36,757 nt of DNA from an uncultured bacterium (GCA_913009835.1 CAJVXH010000012.1:1-36757); one strand, 5' to 3'; numbered from the stretch's first letter, positions 18,194 through 27,138 are shown. The notes: a model not told the origin generated them from the sequence alone. Made by a program: numbers and translations.

Positions 18194-18552
18194 GAACGAT
18201 TGGTCTCTTCATCATCTGGTGGCTGATTGAGTAGATATGGTTTAATCTCATCCAATTGTCTGTTGCAGAGGTCGAGTGTATCGCCAGTAATAAACATGAA
18301 TGCTCCTGACGGTCCTTTTACAACTACTCCCCCGCTGGATTGATCTTCGCCTTCGCTGACATCGACACGTCTGACATCAATTCCACAATTCTCTATCCAA
18401 TCCACCAGATCGCCCTCAATGCTGACCTGAGCAGGGTCGAGATCGAGTATGGCGATCCAATGTGCCAAGTCTCGATATGATGCAGCCTGCAGCAATTCTG
18501 GGTCGATTTTCGCTTCATGCGGTTCGGGAGTTGGTTCGCTTGAGAGATTCAT
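18190..18552 (-). CDS. Unknown 120-residue soluble protein
   Basis: I do not recognise it. It is acidic and soluble, with no signal peptide or membrane segment. A helical part ('ELLQAASYRDLAHWIAIL') precedes an alpha/beta part ('VSIEGDLVDWIENCGIDV', 'GGVVVKGPSGAFMFITG'). ATGA overlaps at both ends couple it to the flanking genes, which argues that it is real and works with them. Confidence 0.8.
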   Translation of the reverse strand: MNLSSEPTPEPHEAKIDPELLQAASYRDLAHWIAILDLDPAQVSIEGDLVDWIENCGIDVRRVDVSEGEDQSSGGVVVKGPSGAFMFITGDTLDLCNRQLDEIKPYLLNQPPDDEETNRS

Positions 18553-19508
18553 GAGCTTACTTCCGTGGCGTATTCGAGGATACAGGCAGCCAGCAGCGGA
18601 ATCATGATCTCGTGATGTCCGGTGATTGCATAGCCTTTTCCACCAGGCATGACCGGCCGCTGGACGACGTTCACCGTTGGACGATAATGTTGGATCATGT
18701 CGAAATTAGCTGTTGTGAAGTTTACGACATCGTTTCCGAGGTTTCGTGTGACCGCAATGGCCTTCAGAAACACCTCTGGCATTATGACTGAGCTGCCCAG
18801 GTTTAGCACAACGCCACCGTTCCCCAGTTTGCTCACAGACGCGCAGAAGATGCGAAAATCGCGCAGACTGGCATCGCCAATGGCACAGCCATCAGCGGTC
18901 GGATGTTGGTGGACAATATCTGTACCCAGGGCAACGTGCAGGGTGTATGGAACCTCCGCTTCATAGCATTGCGCGAGAAGGGCACGGTTCAGATGTAGCG
19001 CCTCTTCTTTGACCAGCAGCTTTCCAACAGCTTCACCGAAGCCGAGCTCATTTTCTGAGGCCAGCTTTGCAGCGCTGTTTACCAGGGCTGCTGTGTCGGA
19101 GGCCATCCCGAAGGAACCGTCTGTGAGTTGTTCGGCTACCTCTTCGGAGGTGTGACCAAAGCGGGCCAGCTCGGTGTCATGGATAGCGGCCGAGCCATTT
19201 GAAGCCACATGGGTAATGAATCCTCTATGTACGAGATCAATGAGGATGGGCGCGCATCCGGTTTTAATTACGTGACCGCCGATCATGACGATAACTGGTT
19301 TGTTATTTGATCGCGCAGCGACGATGGCTTTCGCGATGGCTTTCAGGTCTGCTGCCTTGAGGATGTCTGGCAGACCGTTGAGCCATTCCCGCATGCTCAT
19401 TCCAGCCTGCGGTGGAGTCGCTTCCATCTCGGTGACGATTTTTGAGGGTCGACCTGAGGCGGAGTAGGTGCGCAGATTCTTCAGGTCAATTTCTGGGTAT
19501 CGGCTCAT
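18549..19508 (-). CDS. Deoxyhypusine-synthase-like Rossmann protein, catalytic Lys not seen
   Basis: The start at 19508 has GAGGAAACGC directly upstream and gives 319 residues; longer frames lack a ribosome site. The order of segments resembles deoxyhypusine synthase: 'IGGHVIKTGCAPILIDLV' and 'GFITHVASNGSAAIHDTELA' early, 'PYTLHVALGTDIVHQHPTADG' centrally, 'GGVVLNLGSSVIMPEVFLKA' later, and 'GYAITGHHEIMIPLLAA' at the end. In true DHS the 'GGGVVKHH' motif supplies the catalytic lysine; here that place reads GGVVLNLG, with Leu. Bacteria generally lack eIF5A, and bacterial DHS-like proteins can act on polyamines, so another substrate is likely. I recall close relatives only as conserved hypotheticals. 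It is first in the operon, behind a structured leader. Confidence 0.72.
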   Translation of the reverse strand: MSRYPEIDLKNLRTYSASGRPSKIVTEMEATPPQAGMSMREWLNGLPDILKAADLKAIAKAIVAARSNNKPVIVMIGGHVIKTGCAPILIDLVHRGFITHVASNGSAAIHDTELARFGHTSEEVAEQLTDGSFGMASDTAALVNSAAKLASENELGFGEAVGKLLVKEEALHLNRALLAQCYEAEVPYTLHVALGTDIVHQHPTADGCAIGDASLRDFRIFCASVSKLGNGGVVLNLGSSVIMPEVFLKAIAVTRNLGNDVVNFTTANFDMIQHYRPTVNVVQRPVMPGGKGYAITGHHEIMIPLLAACILEYATEVSS

Positions 19509-19576
19509 GCGTTTCCTCGACGGTTGTAAAAAGGAGAATGTACGCACGGGCGGGTGGTGTATCGAGTGGCATAAGA

Positions 19577-19612
19577 GTAAAACAGCCACCCGATGGTTTC
19601 CCATCAGGCGGC
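19577..19612 (-). terminator. Intrinsic terminator 69 nt upstream of the DHS-like gene
   Basis: On the minus strand GCCGCCTGATGG pairs over 12 bp with CCATCGGGTGGC around a GAAA tetraloop, followed by TGTTTTAC. No coding region lies upstream on this strand for ~650 bases, so it ends an RNA that is not an mRNA of a visible gene. Confidence 0.83.
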
Positions 19613-19740
19613 TTCCCCTGGCCTACCGACCGAAGACGGAGCCCTTGCTCACACTTCCACGCTTGGGGACCGACCCACCCAACCAGCGTATTCTGAGCTT
19701 GCTAACATTTCAGTGCGGTATCTCCGCTGCTGATGCTCAT
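19577..19740 (-). ncRNA. Structured leader or small RNA upstream of the DHS-like operon
   Basis: Read on the minus strand, the segment packs several hairpins in order: GCGG-AGATA-CCGC (19727-19715), a stem pairing CGC...TTGGG with CCCAA-GCG (19688-19660), GAGC-AAGG-GCTC (19650-19639), CCG-TCTT-CGG, and the terminator at 19612-19577. No plausible gene lies in it. It sits between an upstream region and the 19508 start, the layout of a riboswitch, an attenuator, or a separate small RNA. It does not match any riboswitch consensus I know. Its CTGAAATGTTAGCAAGC resembles the 5' end of E. coli 6S RNA, but the closing 3' strand is not visible. Confidence 0.55.
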
Positions 19741-20209
19741 CGTTGCCTGTTTTCGTGAGTCACGACTTCTGAGGTCTACCGTGATTGTGCTGTCGCAAAG
19801 TCCACCCGTCATGTCCATTGCTTCTTGAACCCAAGAGGTTCACACTTTTCACACTATCCTCTTCCGCCGTTGTCCTGCATAGTATTTCGGCAGAAAACTC
19901 AGGATCTTGACTCGATTCGGCGGTTTCGACTCTTCGTAACATCTAAGAAAACCTTGAGTTTAGAAGGTGGATGTGAGAAAACCTGAAGTAAAAAGAGTGT
20001 TTTCCGAAGTACCGCTTTAACTATTCTCAAACCGAGACTTCACTCGTGTGGCTCCTCAAGCAGGGTGGGGAGTGTTGTTGAGTTAGTCAGTATGCTGAAT
20101 GGTAACTTTACGTTGATCTTGCAGGGTGCATTGAGCGATGTTGCGGTGTGCCATTGCGGTCAGTACTTTGGCGGATTGTTCATGGTTGGTGAGTAGTAGG
20201 GAGAAAGTG
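19741..20209. other. Non-coding stretch before tyrS
   Basis: No supported gene. The minus half is probably the promoter area of the structured leader. GAACC-CAAGA-GGTTC forms a small hairpin near 19828-19842. I looked for a T-box in front of tyrS (the GGTGGTACCGCG core) and did not find one. Confidence 0.5.
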
Positions 20210-21493
20210 ATGCGTAACCTGTACGAAGTATTGAAAGAGCGTGGATTCGTAGAACAGTGCACGGACGAAGAGGGGGTGGTGAAATGGTTCGACACTCCTG
20301 GTAACGCTGTGTATGTCGGCTTTGACCCAACGGCTGACAGTCTGCATCTGGGGAGTCTGATCCCTCTGATAGGATTGATGCATGTTCAGCGTGCGGGGCA
20401 CAAGGCTGTAGCGTTAGTCGGTGGTGCGACGGGGATGGTGGGTGATCCATCTGGCAAGTCTGCCGAGCGTTCCTTCCTCGATGATGATGATCTGGCTTAC
20501 AATCTCGATGGAATGAGATCTCAGATGGAGAGCTTCTTCGATTTTGAAGGAGATTCGGATCATCCTGCGGCGATGGTTTTGAACAACGCTGATTGGATTG
20601 CGGATGTCAGCTTGATCGACTGGTTGCGTGGTATTGGGAAGATGGTTTCGGTGAACACCATGATGTCGAAGGAGAGTGTCCGTCGTCGTCTGGAAGATCG
20701 TGATCAGGGCATCAGCTACACCGAATTCAGTTATATGCTGCTACAGGCGTGGGATTTCGTTTATCTCAATGAAACTCATGGCTGTCGTGTTCAGATGGGC
20801 GGCTCGGACCAGTGGGGCAATATTACCGCTGGTATCGACCTGATCCGACGTCGGAGCGGGGAGCAGGCGTACGGGATTACCTTCCCATTGTTGGAGACGG
20901 CCAGCGGCGAGAAATTTGGGAAGTCAGAAGGGAATGCCATCTGGCTCGATCCGAAGAGGACGAGTATCTGGGATTTCTACCAGTATTTGATTCGCACAGA
21001 CGACCGTGATGTGATCAAACATTTGAAACTGTTTACTTTCCTTCCCCTCGAAGAGATCGAGAAGTTAGCGAAAGATCATGAGGAGAATCCGGGTTCGCGC
21101 ATCGCACATAAGCGGTTGGCATTGGAGGTAACAGCTCTGGTGCATGGTATGCTACAGGCTGAACGGATGGTGGCTGGAGCTGAAGCGCTGTATTCAGGAC
21201 GGTTGGAAGATCTGGACTCTGATTTGATCAATCAGGTTTTCAGCGAAGGGCCTTCATGCAGGTTGAGTAGCCAACGTCTTGAGCTAGGCGTTGATCTGGT
21301 TGATCTGGTGGCGGAGTGTGCTTTGGTCAAGAGCAAGAGCGAAGCGAGGCGGATGTTGAAGCAGGGTGCTTTATACGTTAATGACCAGAGAGCGGAAGAA
21401 GGCAAGATGGTGGATCACGAGGACATCCTGCCTAGCGGTGTTGTGGTATTGCGCAAGGGCAAACGGGACTATCTATTGCTCCAGTTTGATTGA
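20210..21493 (+). CDS. tyrS: Tyrosyl-tRNA synthetase
   Basis: This class I synthetase charges tRNA-Tyr. The product has 427 residues. The HIGH motif appears as HLGS at 46-49 ('DPTADSLHLGSLIPL'), and the KMSKS loop as KFGKS at 235-239. The tRNA/tyrosine region 'YTEFSYMLLQAWDFVYL' and 'QMGGSDQWGNITAG' are typical of TyrRS of the E. coli TyrS type. The C-terminal ~65 residues form an S4 RNA-binding domain ('VKSKSEARRMLKQGALYVN'). AGGGAG at 20198-20203 fixes the start; longer in-frame starts lack a site. Confidence 0.97.
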   Translation: MRNLYEVLKERGFVEQCTDEEGVVKWFDTPGNAVYVGFDPTADSLHLGSLIPLIGLMHVQRAGHKAVALVGGATGMVGDPSGKSAERSFLDDDDLAYNLDGMRSQMESFFDFEGDSDHPAAMVLNNADWIADVSLIDWLRGIGKMVSVNTMMSKESVRRRLEDRDQGISYTEFSYMLLQAWDFVYLNETHGCRVQMGGSDQWGNITAGIDLIRRRSGEQAYGITFPLLETASGEKFGKSEGNAIWLDPKRTSIWDFYQYLIRTDDRDVIKHLKLFTFLPLEEIEKLAKDHEENPGSRIAHKRLALEVTALVHGMLQAERMVAGAEALYSGRLEDLDSDLINQVFSEGPSCRLSSQRLELGVDLVDLVAECALVKSKSEARRMLKQGALYVNDQRAEEGKMVDHEDILPSGVVVLRKGKRDYLLLQFD

Positions 21494-21991
21494 TTGATGC
21501 GAGGTCTTATCGCGGTTGGATGCCAGCTTCCACCCGCGGGGCGACTTTTGTCCTCAATGAGTGAGAACAATCTTCGCTTTTAGACCGACTTGAAGTGGCT
21601 CAGGGCAGGCTTGACAGCATGAAAGCGCTAGCCTATCTTCCGAACTCACATTGATTCCGGGCGATTAGCATCCCGGAATTATTTATTACATGGTATTGGG
21701 TTGTCTTGATCGCGCATGGACGCTAAGTATTTTCATGCTTTGCGGGCTCATCATCTTTGCGCTTGATGTTGTAATCTCGTACCTTAAGTGAGTTTAATTG
21801 ATAGCTGCATGATGCCGGGGCTGGAGTTTCAGCCGGGAAACAGGTATCCTCATCGGCAGACATGTTGTTTCAGCAACGGGATGGTACGTTATCTGGTCGC
21901 AAATGCATTGATGTGTGATGCAGAAAGAATGACGAACAGATGCGGAACATGGGCCACATGACCGAGTAGTACCGTGTTCGAGAGGCACTGA
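21494..21991. other. Non-coding stretch between tyrS and spoVG
   Basis: No gene is supported in these ~500 bases. It holds one terminator-like hairpin (21654-21686) about 160 bases after tyrS. A promoter for spoVG is expected in 21690-21970, but I cannot choose among several weak candidates. Confidence 0.5.
21654..21686 (+). terminator. Terminator-like hairpin downstream of tyrS
   Basis: ATTCCGGG (21654-21661) pairs perfectly with CCCGGAAT (21672-21679) around a 10-base loop, followed by TATTTATT. It is 160 bases past the tyrS stop, so the transcript has a long 3' end or the hairpin ends another RNA. Confidence 0.68.
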
Positions 21992-22285
21992 ATGAAAATC
22001 ACAGAGATAAACATCAATCTTCGCGATGAGGACAAGCTGAAAGCGTTTGTCAACATCACGTTTGACGATGTCTTTGTCGTGCGCGGCTTGAAAATCATTG
22101 AGGGCGGACAGGGGCTGTTTGTTTGCATGCCATCTCGAAAGTTGACGGATGGTACGTACAAGGACATAGCTCATCCGATTGACAATGATTTCCGTAACGA
22201 GATCGAGCGGAAGATTTTGAAGGTTTATGAGCGGCTTCGTGATCAGAACCTGGTTGGCATGCATCGTGTTCTGGACATACCGTAA
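21992..22285 (+). CDS. spoVG: SpoVG-family RNA/DNA-binding regulator
   Basis: The 97-residue length and full sequence fit SpoVG: 'LKAFVNITFDDVFVVRGLKII', a central 'GLFVCMPSRKLTDGTYKDIAHPI' and a terminal helix. In Bacillus and Borrelia, SpoVG binds nucleic acid and tunes development or virulence genes; the family is not limited to spore formers. AGAGG at 21981-21985 lies six bases before the ATG. It precedes tRNA-Gln, prs, rplY and pth, echoing the Bacillus order spoVG-glmU-prs-ctc-pth. Confidence 0.92.
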   Translation: MKITEININLRDEDKLKAFVNITFDDVFVVRGLKIIEGGQGLFVCMPSRKLTDGTYKDIAHPIDNDFRNEIERKILKVYERLRDQNLVGMHRVLDIP

Positions 22286-22375
22286 CGATTTTATTTTGCG
22301 ACAGGTTCCGAGCTATCCAGCGGAATCCCGGTGAGTGAATCGGTTGTAGACTGTTCTCAGTAGTCATGGGAGAAC

Positions 22376-22447
22376 TGGGGTGTCGCCAAGTGGTTAAGGC
22401 AGCGGTTTTTGGGGCCGCTATACGAAGGTTCGAATCCTTCCACCCCA
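22376..22447 (+). tRNA. trnQ: tRNA-Gln (UUG)
   Basis: The acceptor arm TGGGGTG pairs with CACCCCA less the discriminator; the D arm is GCCAAGTGGTTAAGGC; the anticodon arm is GCGGT-TTTTGGG-GCCGC, giving anticodon TTG; the T arm is GAAGG-TTCGAAT-CCTTC. CCA is not encoded. prs starts 11 bases later, so tRNA and mRNA probably share a transcript. Confidence 0.96.
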
Positions 22448-22457
22448 ACAGGGAGTA

Positions 22458-23414
22458 ATGGCGTTGATTTCCGGGCTTAGTCACCAGATCAAGATCTTTA
22501 CCGGCAATGCGCATCCCGCATTGGCTCAGAGTATCGCTGATTATATCGGTATCTCTATAGGCAAGGCGGAGGTAGGCCGGTTCAGTGATGGTGAGATTTC
22601 GGTCAAGATCCACGAGAACATTCGTGGATGGGACATATTTATTGTCCAGCCGACATTTCCTCCCGGCGACAATCTACTGGAGCTCTTGATCCTTCTGGAC
22701 GCATGTCGTCGTGCATCTGCGAAGCGGATTACTGCGGTTATCCCGTATTTCGGATATGCTCGTCAGGATCGCAAAGATGAGTCACGTGTACCGATAACTG
22801 CCAAGCTGACAGCGAATCTGATTCATGCTGCTGGCGCGGATCGTGTGCTAACGATGGATCTACACAGCGCCCAGATCCAAGGCTTTTTCGACATTCCGTT
22901 AGACCATATATATGGTTCAGCGGAATTGATTCCAGAATTTCAGCAGCAGCGTTTCGACAATTTGACTGTTGTCTCACCGGATGTCGGTGGGATCAAGCTC
23001 GCTCGTGCATACGCTAATCGCCTAGAAGCGGAATTAGCAATTGTGGATAAGCGACGGATCCAGGCGAATGTTGCCAAAGCGATGAATGTGTTGGGACAGG
23101 TTGAGGGACGGACCTGTCTGTTGGTTGATGACATGGTGGACACGGCCGGTACCCTCTGCGAGGCATCCCGTGCCTTGAAAGATGCTGGTGCGGAGAGCAT
23201 CTTCGCGGCCTGTGTGCATCCCGTGTTGAGTGGTCCTGCGATTGAACGATTGGAAAAAAGCCCGATTGAGCGGCTATTTATATTGGATACAATTCCCGAA
23301 CGCGAAGATCAGAAGGGACTGAAGTGGATCAAGCGTCTGGGAGTAGAGGAAGTCTTTGCGGAGGCGATTCTACGCATTTACCGTGAAGAATCGATCAGCA
23401 GTTTGTTTGTTTGA
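22458..23414 (+). CDS. prs: Ribose-phosphate pyrophosphokinase (PRPP synthase)
   Basis: This enzyme makes PRPP from ribose 5-phosphate and ATP for nucleotide, His and Trp synthesis. The 318-residue length is standard. Visible motifs are 'KIFTGNAHPALAQSIADYIG', 'VGRFSDGEISVKI', the flexible-loop region 'YARQDRKDESRVPITAKL', the metal/ATP segment 'VLTMDLHSAQIQGFFDIPLD', and the PRPP loop 'LLVDDMVDTAGTL'. GGGAG precedes the ATG. rplY follows within 15 bases. Confidence 0.98.
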   Translation: MALISGLSHQIKIFTGNAHPALAQSIADYIGISIGKAEVGRFSDGEISVKIHENIRGWDIFIVQPTFPPGDNLLELLILLDACRRASAKRITAVIPYFGYARQDRKDESRVPITAKLTANLIHAAGADRVLTMDLHSAQIQGFFDIPLDHIYGSAELIPEFQQQRFDNLTVVSPDVGGIKLARAYANRLEAELAIVDKRRIQANVAKAMNVLGQVEGRTCLLVDDMVDTAGTLCEASRALKDAGAESIFAACVHPVLSGPAIERLEKSPIERLFILDTIPEREDQKGLKWIKRLGVEEVFAEAILRIYREESISSLFV

Positions 23415-23426
23415 GAGGAAGTGGAC

Positions 23427-24134
23427 GTGGCCAAAAACCATATAAGTACCCTTGAGGCACAGATTCGCGATATCCGTGGTTCGCAAGCGGCGAAGCACCT
23501 TCGTCAAAGTGGTCGTGTGCCAGCAGTGCTTTATCATTCAAATGACGACAAGTCGGTCACTTCGATCGCTTTGGATTTTGACGAGAAGGACATCCGTAAT
23601 CTCGTTTCCAGTCGTCCGACCTTGATCCAGGTTAGTTGGGGGACGAGTGAAGATGAATCGCGCGAATGCGTATTGCGTGAACTTCAGCGTCATCCGGTAA
23701 CTCAGCTTCCGGTTCATCTTGACCTGCTTGCTGTCAAGCGTGGTGTCATGATGGAATCGACTATTCAGGTTCGTCTTATTGGCACACCCATTGGCGTAAA
23801 GGACCAGGGTGGTGTTCTACAGCAGAATGTTTATGAACTCAGCGTTCGCTGCATGCCGATGGATCTGATCAACGAGCTGGTTTATGATGTGTCTGAGATG
23901 AATCTGTATGATGCGATTCATATCGAGGATATCAAATCAGAAACGCTCGAGATCTTGGAAGAATCGGATCGTACAGTAGCCTCGGTTGTCATGCCTCGTG
24001 CTCTTGTCACTGCTGAAGATGAAGAAGCTGAAGAAGCTGAAGAGGGCGAAGAAGGCGAAGAAGGCGTTGAGGGCGAAGAAGGCGAAGAAGGAGCCAAGCC
24101 CGACCAGGATGGTGGCAAAGGAAGCAAGGAGTAG
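23427..24134 (+). CDS. rplY: Ribosomal protein bL25, long CTC/TL5 form with acidic tail
   Basis: bL25 binds 5S rRNA. The first ~95 residues are the L25 domain ('IRGSQAAKHLRQSGRVPAVLYH'), and ~100-185 the TL5/CTC C-terminal domain ('DLINELVYDVSEMNLYDAIHI'). The last ~40 residues are almost all Glu, Ala and Gly in short repeats (EEAEEGEEGEEG), with matching DNA repeats at about 24018-24093. I choose GTG at 23427, giving MAKN, because AGAGGA lies seven bases upstream; GTG at 23421 is the alternative. pth follows after 3 bases. Confidence 0.94.
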   Translation: MAKNHISTLEAQIRDIRGSQAAKHLRQSGRVPAVLYHSNDDKSVTSIALDFDEKDIRNLVSSRPTLIQVSWGTSEDESRECVLRELQRHPVTQLPVHLDLLAVKRGVMMESTIQVRLIGTPIGVKDQGGVLQQNVYELSVRCMPMDLINELVYDVSEMNLYDAIHIEDIKSETLEILEESDRTVASVVMPRALVTAEDEEAEEAEEGEEGEEGVEGEEGEEGAKPDQDGGKGSKE

Positions 24135-24137
24135 ATC

Positions 24138-24749
24138 GTGGAAGCTCGTCTCATTGTCGGTCTGGGAAATCCGGGACCGGAGTATGAGGCGACTTGGCAC
24201 AATCTCGGTTTCCGGGCTGTCCGCCAGGTGGCGAAGTTGCTCAAGACAGGCTTTCATCAGGCAGATGAGGCTCTAGTCGGACAGGCATCTTATGCTCGGC
24301 TGGACGTTCGCTTGTTGTTGCCACAGACGTTTATGAATCGCAGCGGTCAGCCGGTTCGGAGGTTAGTCAGGAAGCTGGACCTACAGCCGCAAGAGATTCT
24401 GATAGTGTATGACGACCACGATTTACCTCGTGGTCAGTTGAGAATGCGTGAACGTGGCGGAGACGGGGGACATCGAGGCCTCCGCTCCGTTCTTTTTGAA
24501 CTCGCTAGTGATAATGTTGCACGTTTACGCGTGGGAATTCGTGACGAAAATCACGATCCTGAGGTCGGCGGCTATGAAGACCTTGCGGATCGTGTGCTGG
24601 ACCCATTGACCGTTGATGAACTCGCTCACCTTGATGGGATGGCGGTTGCGGCTGCAGATGCGGCTCGTGACTGGCTGGTTCTGGGAGCGAAACGGGCGAT
24701 GAACATTCACAATCGCAAGCGCGTGCCTTTTCCGGGAGAGGGAGAGTAG
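24138..24749 (+). CDS. pth: Peptidyl-tRNA hydrolase
   Basis: Pth recycles tRNA from prematurely released peptidyl-tRNA. The 203-residue product shows 'LIVGLGNPGPEYEATWHNLGF' in the expected place, written here around the catalytic His21; Asn69 is in 'FMNRSG' and Asp92 or Asp93 in 'VYDDHDLPRG', and 'RGGDGGHRGLRS' binds RNA. The GTG start is 3 bases after the rplY stop, so the two are probably coupled. In many genomes ychF or rpsF comes next; here a pyrophosphatase gene does. Confidence 0.97.
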   Translation: MEARLIVGLGNPGPEYEATWHNLGFRAVRQVAKLLKTGFHQADEALVGQASYARLDVRLLLPQTFMNRSGQPVRRLVRKLDLQPQEILIVYDDHDLPRGQLRMRERGGDGGHRGLRSVLFELASDNVARLRVGIRDENHDPEVGGYEDLADRVLDPLTVDELAHLDGMAVAAADAARDWLVLGAKRAMNIHNRKRVPFPGEGE

Positions 24750-24843
24750 GCACGCCATCTTATTTAGGTGAGAAAATGGATGTTCCGTGTTATCCCCAGC
24801 GGAGTTCATCCCGAGTCAGTAACTAAGGAGGGGGTTCAGGGAG

Positions 24844-27078
24844 ATGGACAAGACACAGATGGTTTTGTGGTCGCTGCCGGTGATGGGCATCATCGGGTTG
24901 ATATTCGCGACGATCAAGTCCGATTGGGTAAAGAAGCAGGATCCGGGCACTGAGTACATGGTTGAGATCGGTTCTCACATCCGTGAGGGCGCGATGGCGT
25001 TCATCGGACGTGAATACCGGGTGCTGGCGATTTTCGTGGTTGTGATTGCTGCGTTGCTTGCATTTGCAAACATGGGCAAGACCGAGACGCATTGGCTGAT
25101 TGCGGTTTCTTTCGTGATTGGCGCGTTTTGCTCGGGTTTGGCGGGCTACTTTGGCATGCGAGTCGCCACCTTGGCAAACGTTCGTACGGCTCATGCAGCG
25201 CGTACTGGTTTGAACAAAGCTCTCGGGGTCGCGTTTTCTGGCGGCACGGTGATGGGAATGAACGTGGTGGGTCTTGCCGTGTTGGGCATCAGCCTCTTGT
25301 TCGTGGGTTACCTCAAGTTCTTCATGGGCTTCGACAGCAGTTCAAACCTGGCACGTACGCTACAGGTTTTGTCGGGCTTCTCCATGGGTGCATCTTCGAT
25401 AGCGTTGTTCGCTCGTGTCGGTGGCGGTATCTACACCAAAGCTGCTGATGTCGGCGCTGACCTGGTAGGTAAGGTCGAAGCTGGTATTCCGGAAGACCAT
25501 CCGTTGAACCCTGCAACTATCGCTGATAACGTTGGTGATAACGTTGGCGATGTTGCGGGTATGGGTGCTGACCTCTTCGAATCGTATGTCGGCTCGATTA
25601 TTTCAGCGATGATTATCGGTGCCACCGTCTGGGTTCTCCCTGACATGAAGGAAGCAGCGATAAACCTTGTGTTACTGCCGTTGGTTCTGGCTGGTGTCGG
25701 GATCATCGTGTCAATCGCTGGCACTTTCTTCGTGCGTACGAAGGAAGGTGGTAATCCACAAATGGCGTTGAACATCGGTACATTTGGCGCTGCTGGGATC
25801 ATGGTTGTTGCCAGTTGGTTCATCATTTCCTACTTCGTTCCCGAAAAGGTGAATGTTGGCGGTATCGAGATGACCGCCTTTGGTGTGTTTGTCGCGACCA
25901 TCGTTGGTCTGGCTGCTGGTGTGTTGATTGGTGTCATCACCGAGTTCTACACTGCCAAGGAGCGGCCACCGGTTATCAATATTGCCGAGCAGTCCCTGAC
26001 CGGCCCGGCGACCAACCTCATCGCTGGTCTTGCAACTGGCATGAGATCCACCTTGTGGCCGCTGATAGTGCTGGCTGTGGCGATCGTCATGTCGTACGAA
26101 TTCGCCGGCCTTTACGGCATTGCGATTGCGGCCCTCGGTATGCTTTCCACCACTGGTATTCAGCTTGCGGTAGATGCTTACGGCCCAGTCGCTGATAACG
26201 CTGGCGGTATCGCTGAAATGGCAGAGCTTCCGCATGAAGTCCGTGAACGTACCGACAACCTGGATGCCGTCGGTAATACTACGGCAGCCATCGGTAAGGG
26301 TTTTGCGATTGGTTCGGCTGCGTTGACCGCTCTGGCCCTGTTTGCGGCGTTTACAACGGTCGTTAGATCTACAATCGCTGCTAAGGGAGGGATACCAATT
26401 AGTGAAGTCGATTTCTTAATTGACATTCTCGACCCGTGGGTGATGGCCGGAATGTTCGTCGGTGGTATGCTACCGTTCCTGTTCAGTAGTTTCGCGATGA
26501 GCGCGGTTGGTAAAGCTGCGATGGAGATGATCGTCGAAGTGCGTCGTCAGTTCTCGGACATTCCAGAGTTGAAGGCGGCATTGGCTATCATGAAGATCCG
26601 TCCGGAACGTGAAGACTGGACTGAAGACGACAAGAAGATCATGGAAGCGTCGCGTGGCAAACCTGAGTACGCCAAGTGCGTCGATATTTCCACAGCCGCT
26701 GCTATCCGTCAGATGGTAGTCCCGGGTCTTATCGCAATCGCAACTCCGCCGCTGGTAGGTTTCCTCTTCGGCGCCCAGATGCTGGGTGGTTTGCTTGCTG
26801 GTGTTACGGTTACCGGTGTGTTGATGGCGATTTTCCAGGCCAATGCAGGTGGTGCGTGGGACAATGCCAAGAAGCTGATCGAAGGTGGCTTCACTGCCAA
26901 GGATGGCAAGACCTACGGGAAGGGTTCAGAGCCACACAAGGCTGCTGTCGTTGGTGACACAGTCGGCGATCCGTTCAAGGATACCTCTGGTCCATCTCTG
27001 AACATCCTCATCAAGCTGATGGCTGTCATCAGCCTGGTGATTGCCCCACTGCTGACGCTTGGCGGTCTCTTCCGCTAA
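24844..27078 (+). CDS. hppA: K+-dependent membrane pyrophosphatase, probably Na+-pumping
   Basis: This ~16-helix inner-membrane enzyme couples PPi hydrolysis to ion pumping; 744 residues is typical. Substrate motifs are visible: '[20 protein letters not shown]', '[20 protein letters not shown]' and '[17 protein letters not shown]'. In '[10 protein letters not shown]' Ala481 and Gly484 stand where K+-independent enzymes have Lys and Thr, so it should need K+. Glu246 in 'DLFESY' is the position used by Na+-transporting members, and numbering coincides with Thermotoga's enzyme; Na+ transport is therefore likely, but dual Na+/H+ or H+ variants cannot be excluded. AAGGAGGGGG is upstream. A terminator follows at 27107. 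Confidence 0.95.
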   Translation: MDKTQMVLWSLPVMGIIGLIFATIKSDWVKKQDPGTEYMVEIGSHIREGAMAFIGREYRVLAIFVVVIAALLAFANMGKTETHWLIAVSFVIGAFCSGLAGYFGMRVATLANVRTAHAARTGLNKALGVAFSGGTVMGMNVVGLAVLGISLLFVGYLKFFMGFDSSSNLARTLQVLSGFSMGASSIALFARVGGGIYTKAADVGADLVGKVEAGIPEDHPLNPATIADNVGDNVGDVAGMGADLFESYVGSIISAMIIGATVWVLPDMKEAAINLVLLPLVLAGVGIIVSIAGTFFVRTKEGGNPQMALNIGTFGAAGIMVVASWFIISYFVPEKVNVGGIEMTAFGVFVATIVGLAAGVLIGVITEFYTAKERPPVINIAEQSLTGPATNLIAGLATGMRSTLWPLIVLAVAIVMSYEFAGLYGIAIAALGMLSTTGIQLAVDAYGPVADNAGGIAEMAELPHEVRERTDNLDAVGNTTAAIGKGFAIGSAALTALALFAAFTTVVRSTIAAKGGIPISEVDFLIDILDPWVMAGMFVGGMLPFLFSSFAMSAVGKAAMEMIVEVRRQFSDIPELKAALAIMKIRPEREDWTEDDKKIMEASRGKPEYAKCVDISTAAAIRQMVVPGLIAIATPPLVGFLFGAQMLGGLLAGVTVTGVLMAIFQANAGGAWDNAKKLIEGGFTAKDGKTYGKGSEPHKAAVVGDTVGDPFKDTSGPSLNILIKLMAVISLVIAPLLTLGGLFR

Positions 27079-27106
27079 CCAGTAGGCTGGGTAAAATTGT
27101 ACTATC

Positions 27107-27138
27107 AAGGGATCGTCATTACTGGCGGTCCCTTTTAT
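27107..27138 (+). terminator. Terminator after hppA
   Basis: AAGGGATCG pairs with CGGTCCCTT (one wobble, 9 bp) around a 10-base loop, followed by TTATG. It separates hppA from the next operon and argues against the upstream TTG at 27097 as a start. Confidence 0.75.

Noticed and set aside
19577-19740. 6S RNA (ssrS) identity
   Set aside because: CTGAAATGTTAGCAAGC and GTGAGCA-G-GCTC recall E. coli 6S, but the 3' closing strand and central bubble are not visible and the RNA would be short. Left as unassigned structured RNA.
19760-19942. 60-residue minus-strand frame upstream of the structured leader
   Set aside because: No ribosome binding site, no recognisable sequence; position suits a promoter or leader region better.
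20040-20209. T-box leader for tyrS
   Set aside because: No GGTGG-ACCGCG antiterminator core and no terminator directly before the gene.
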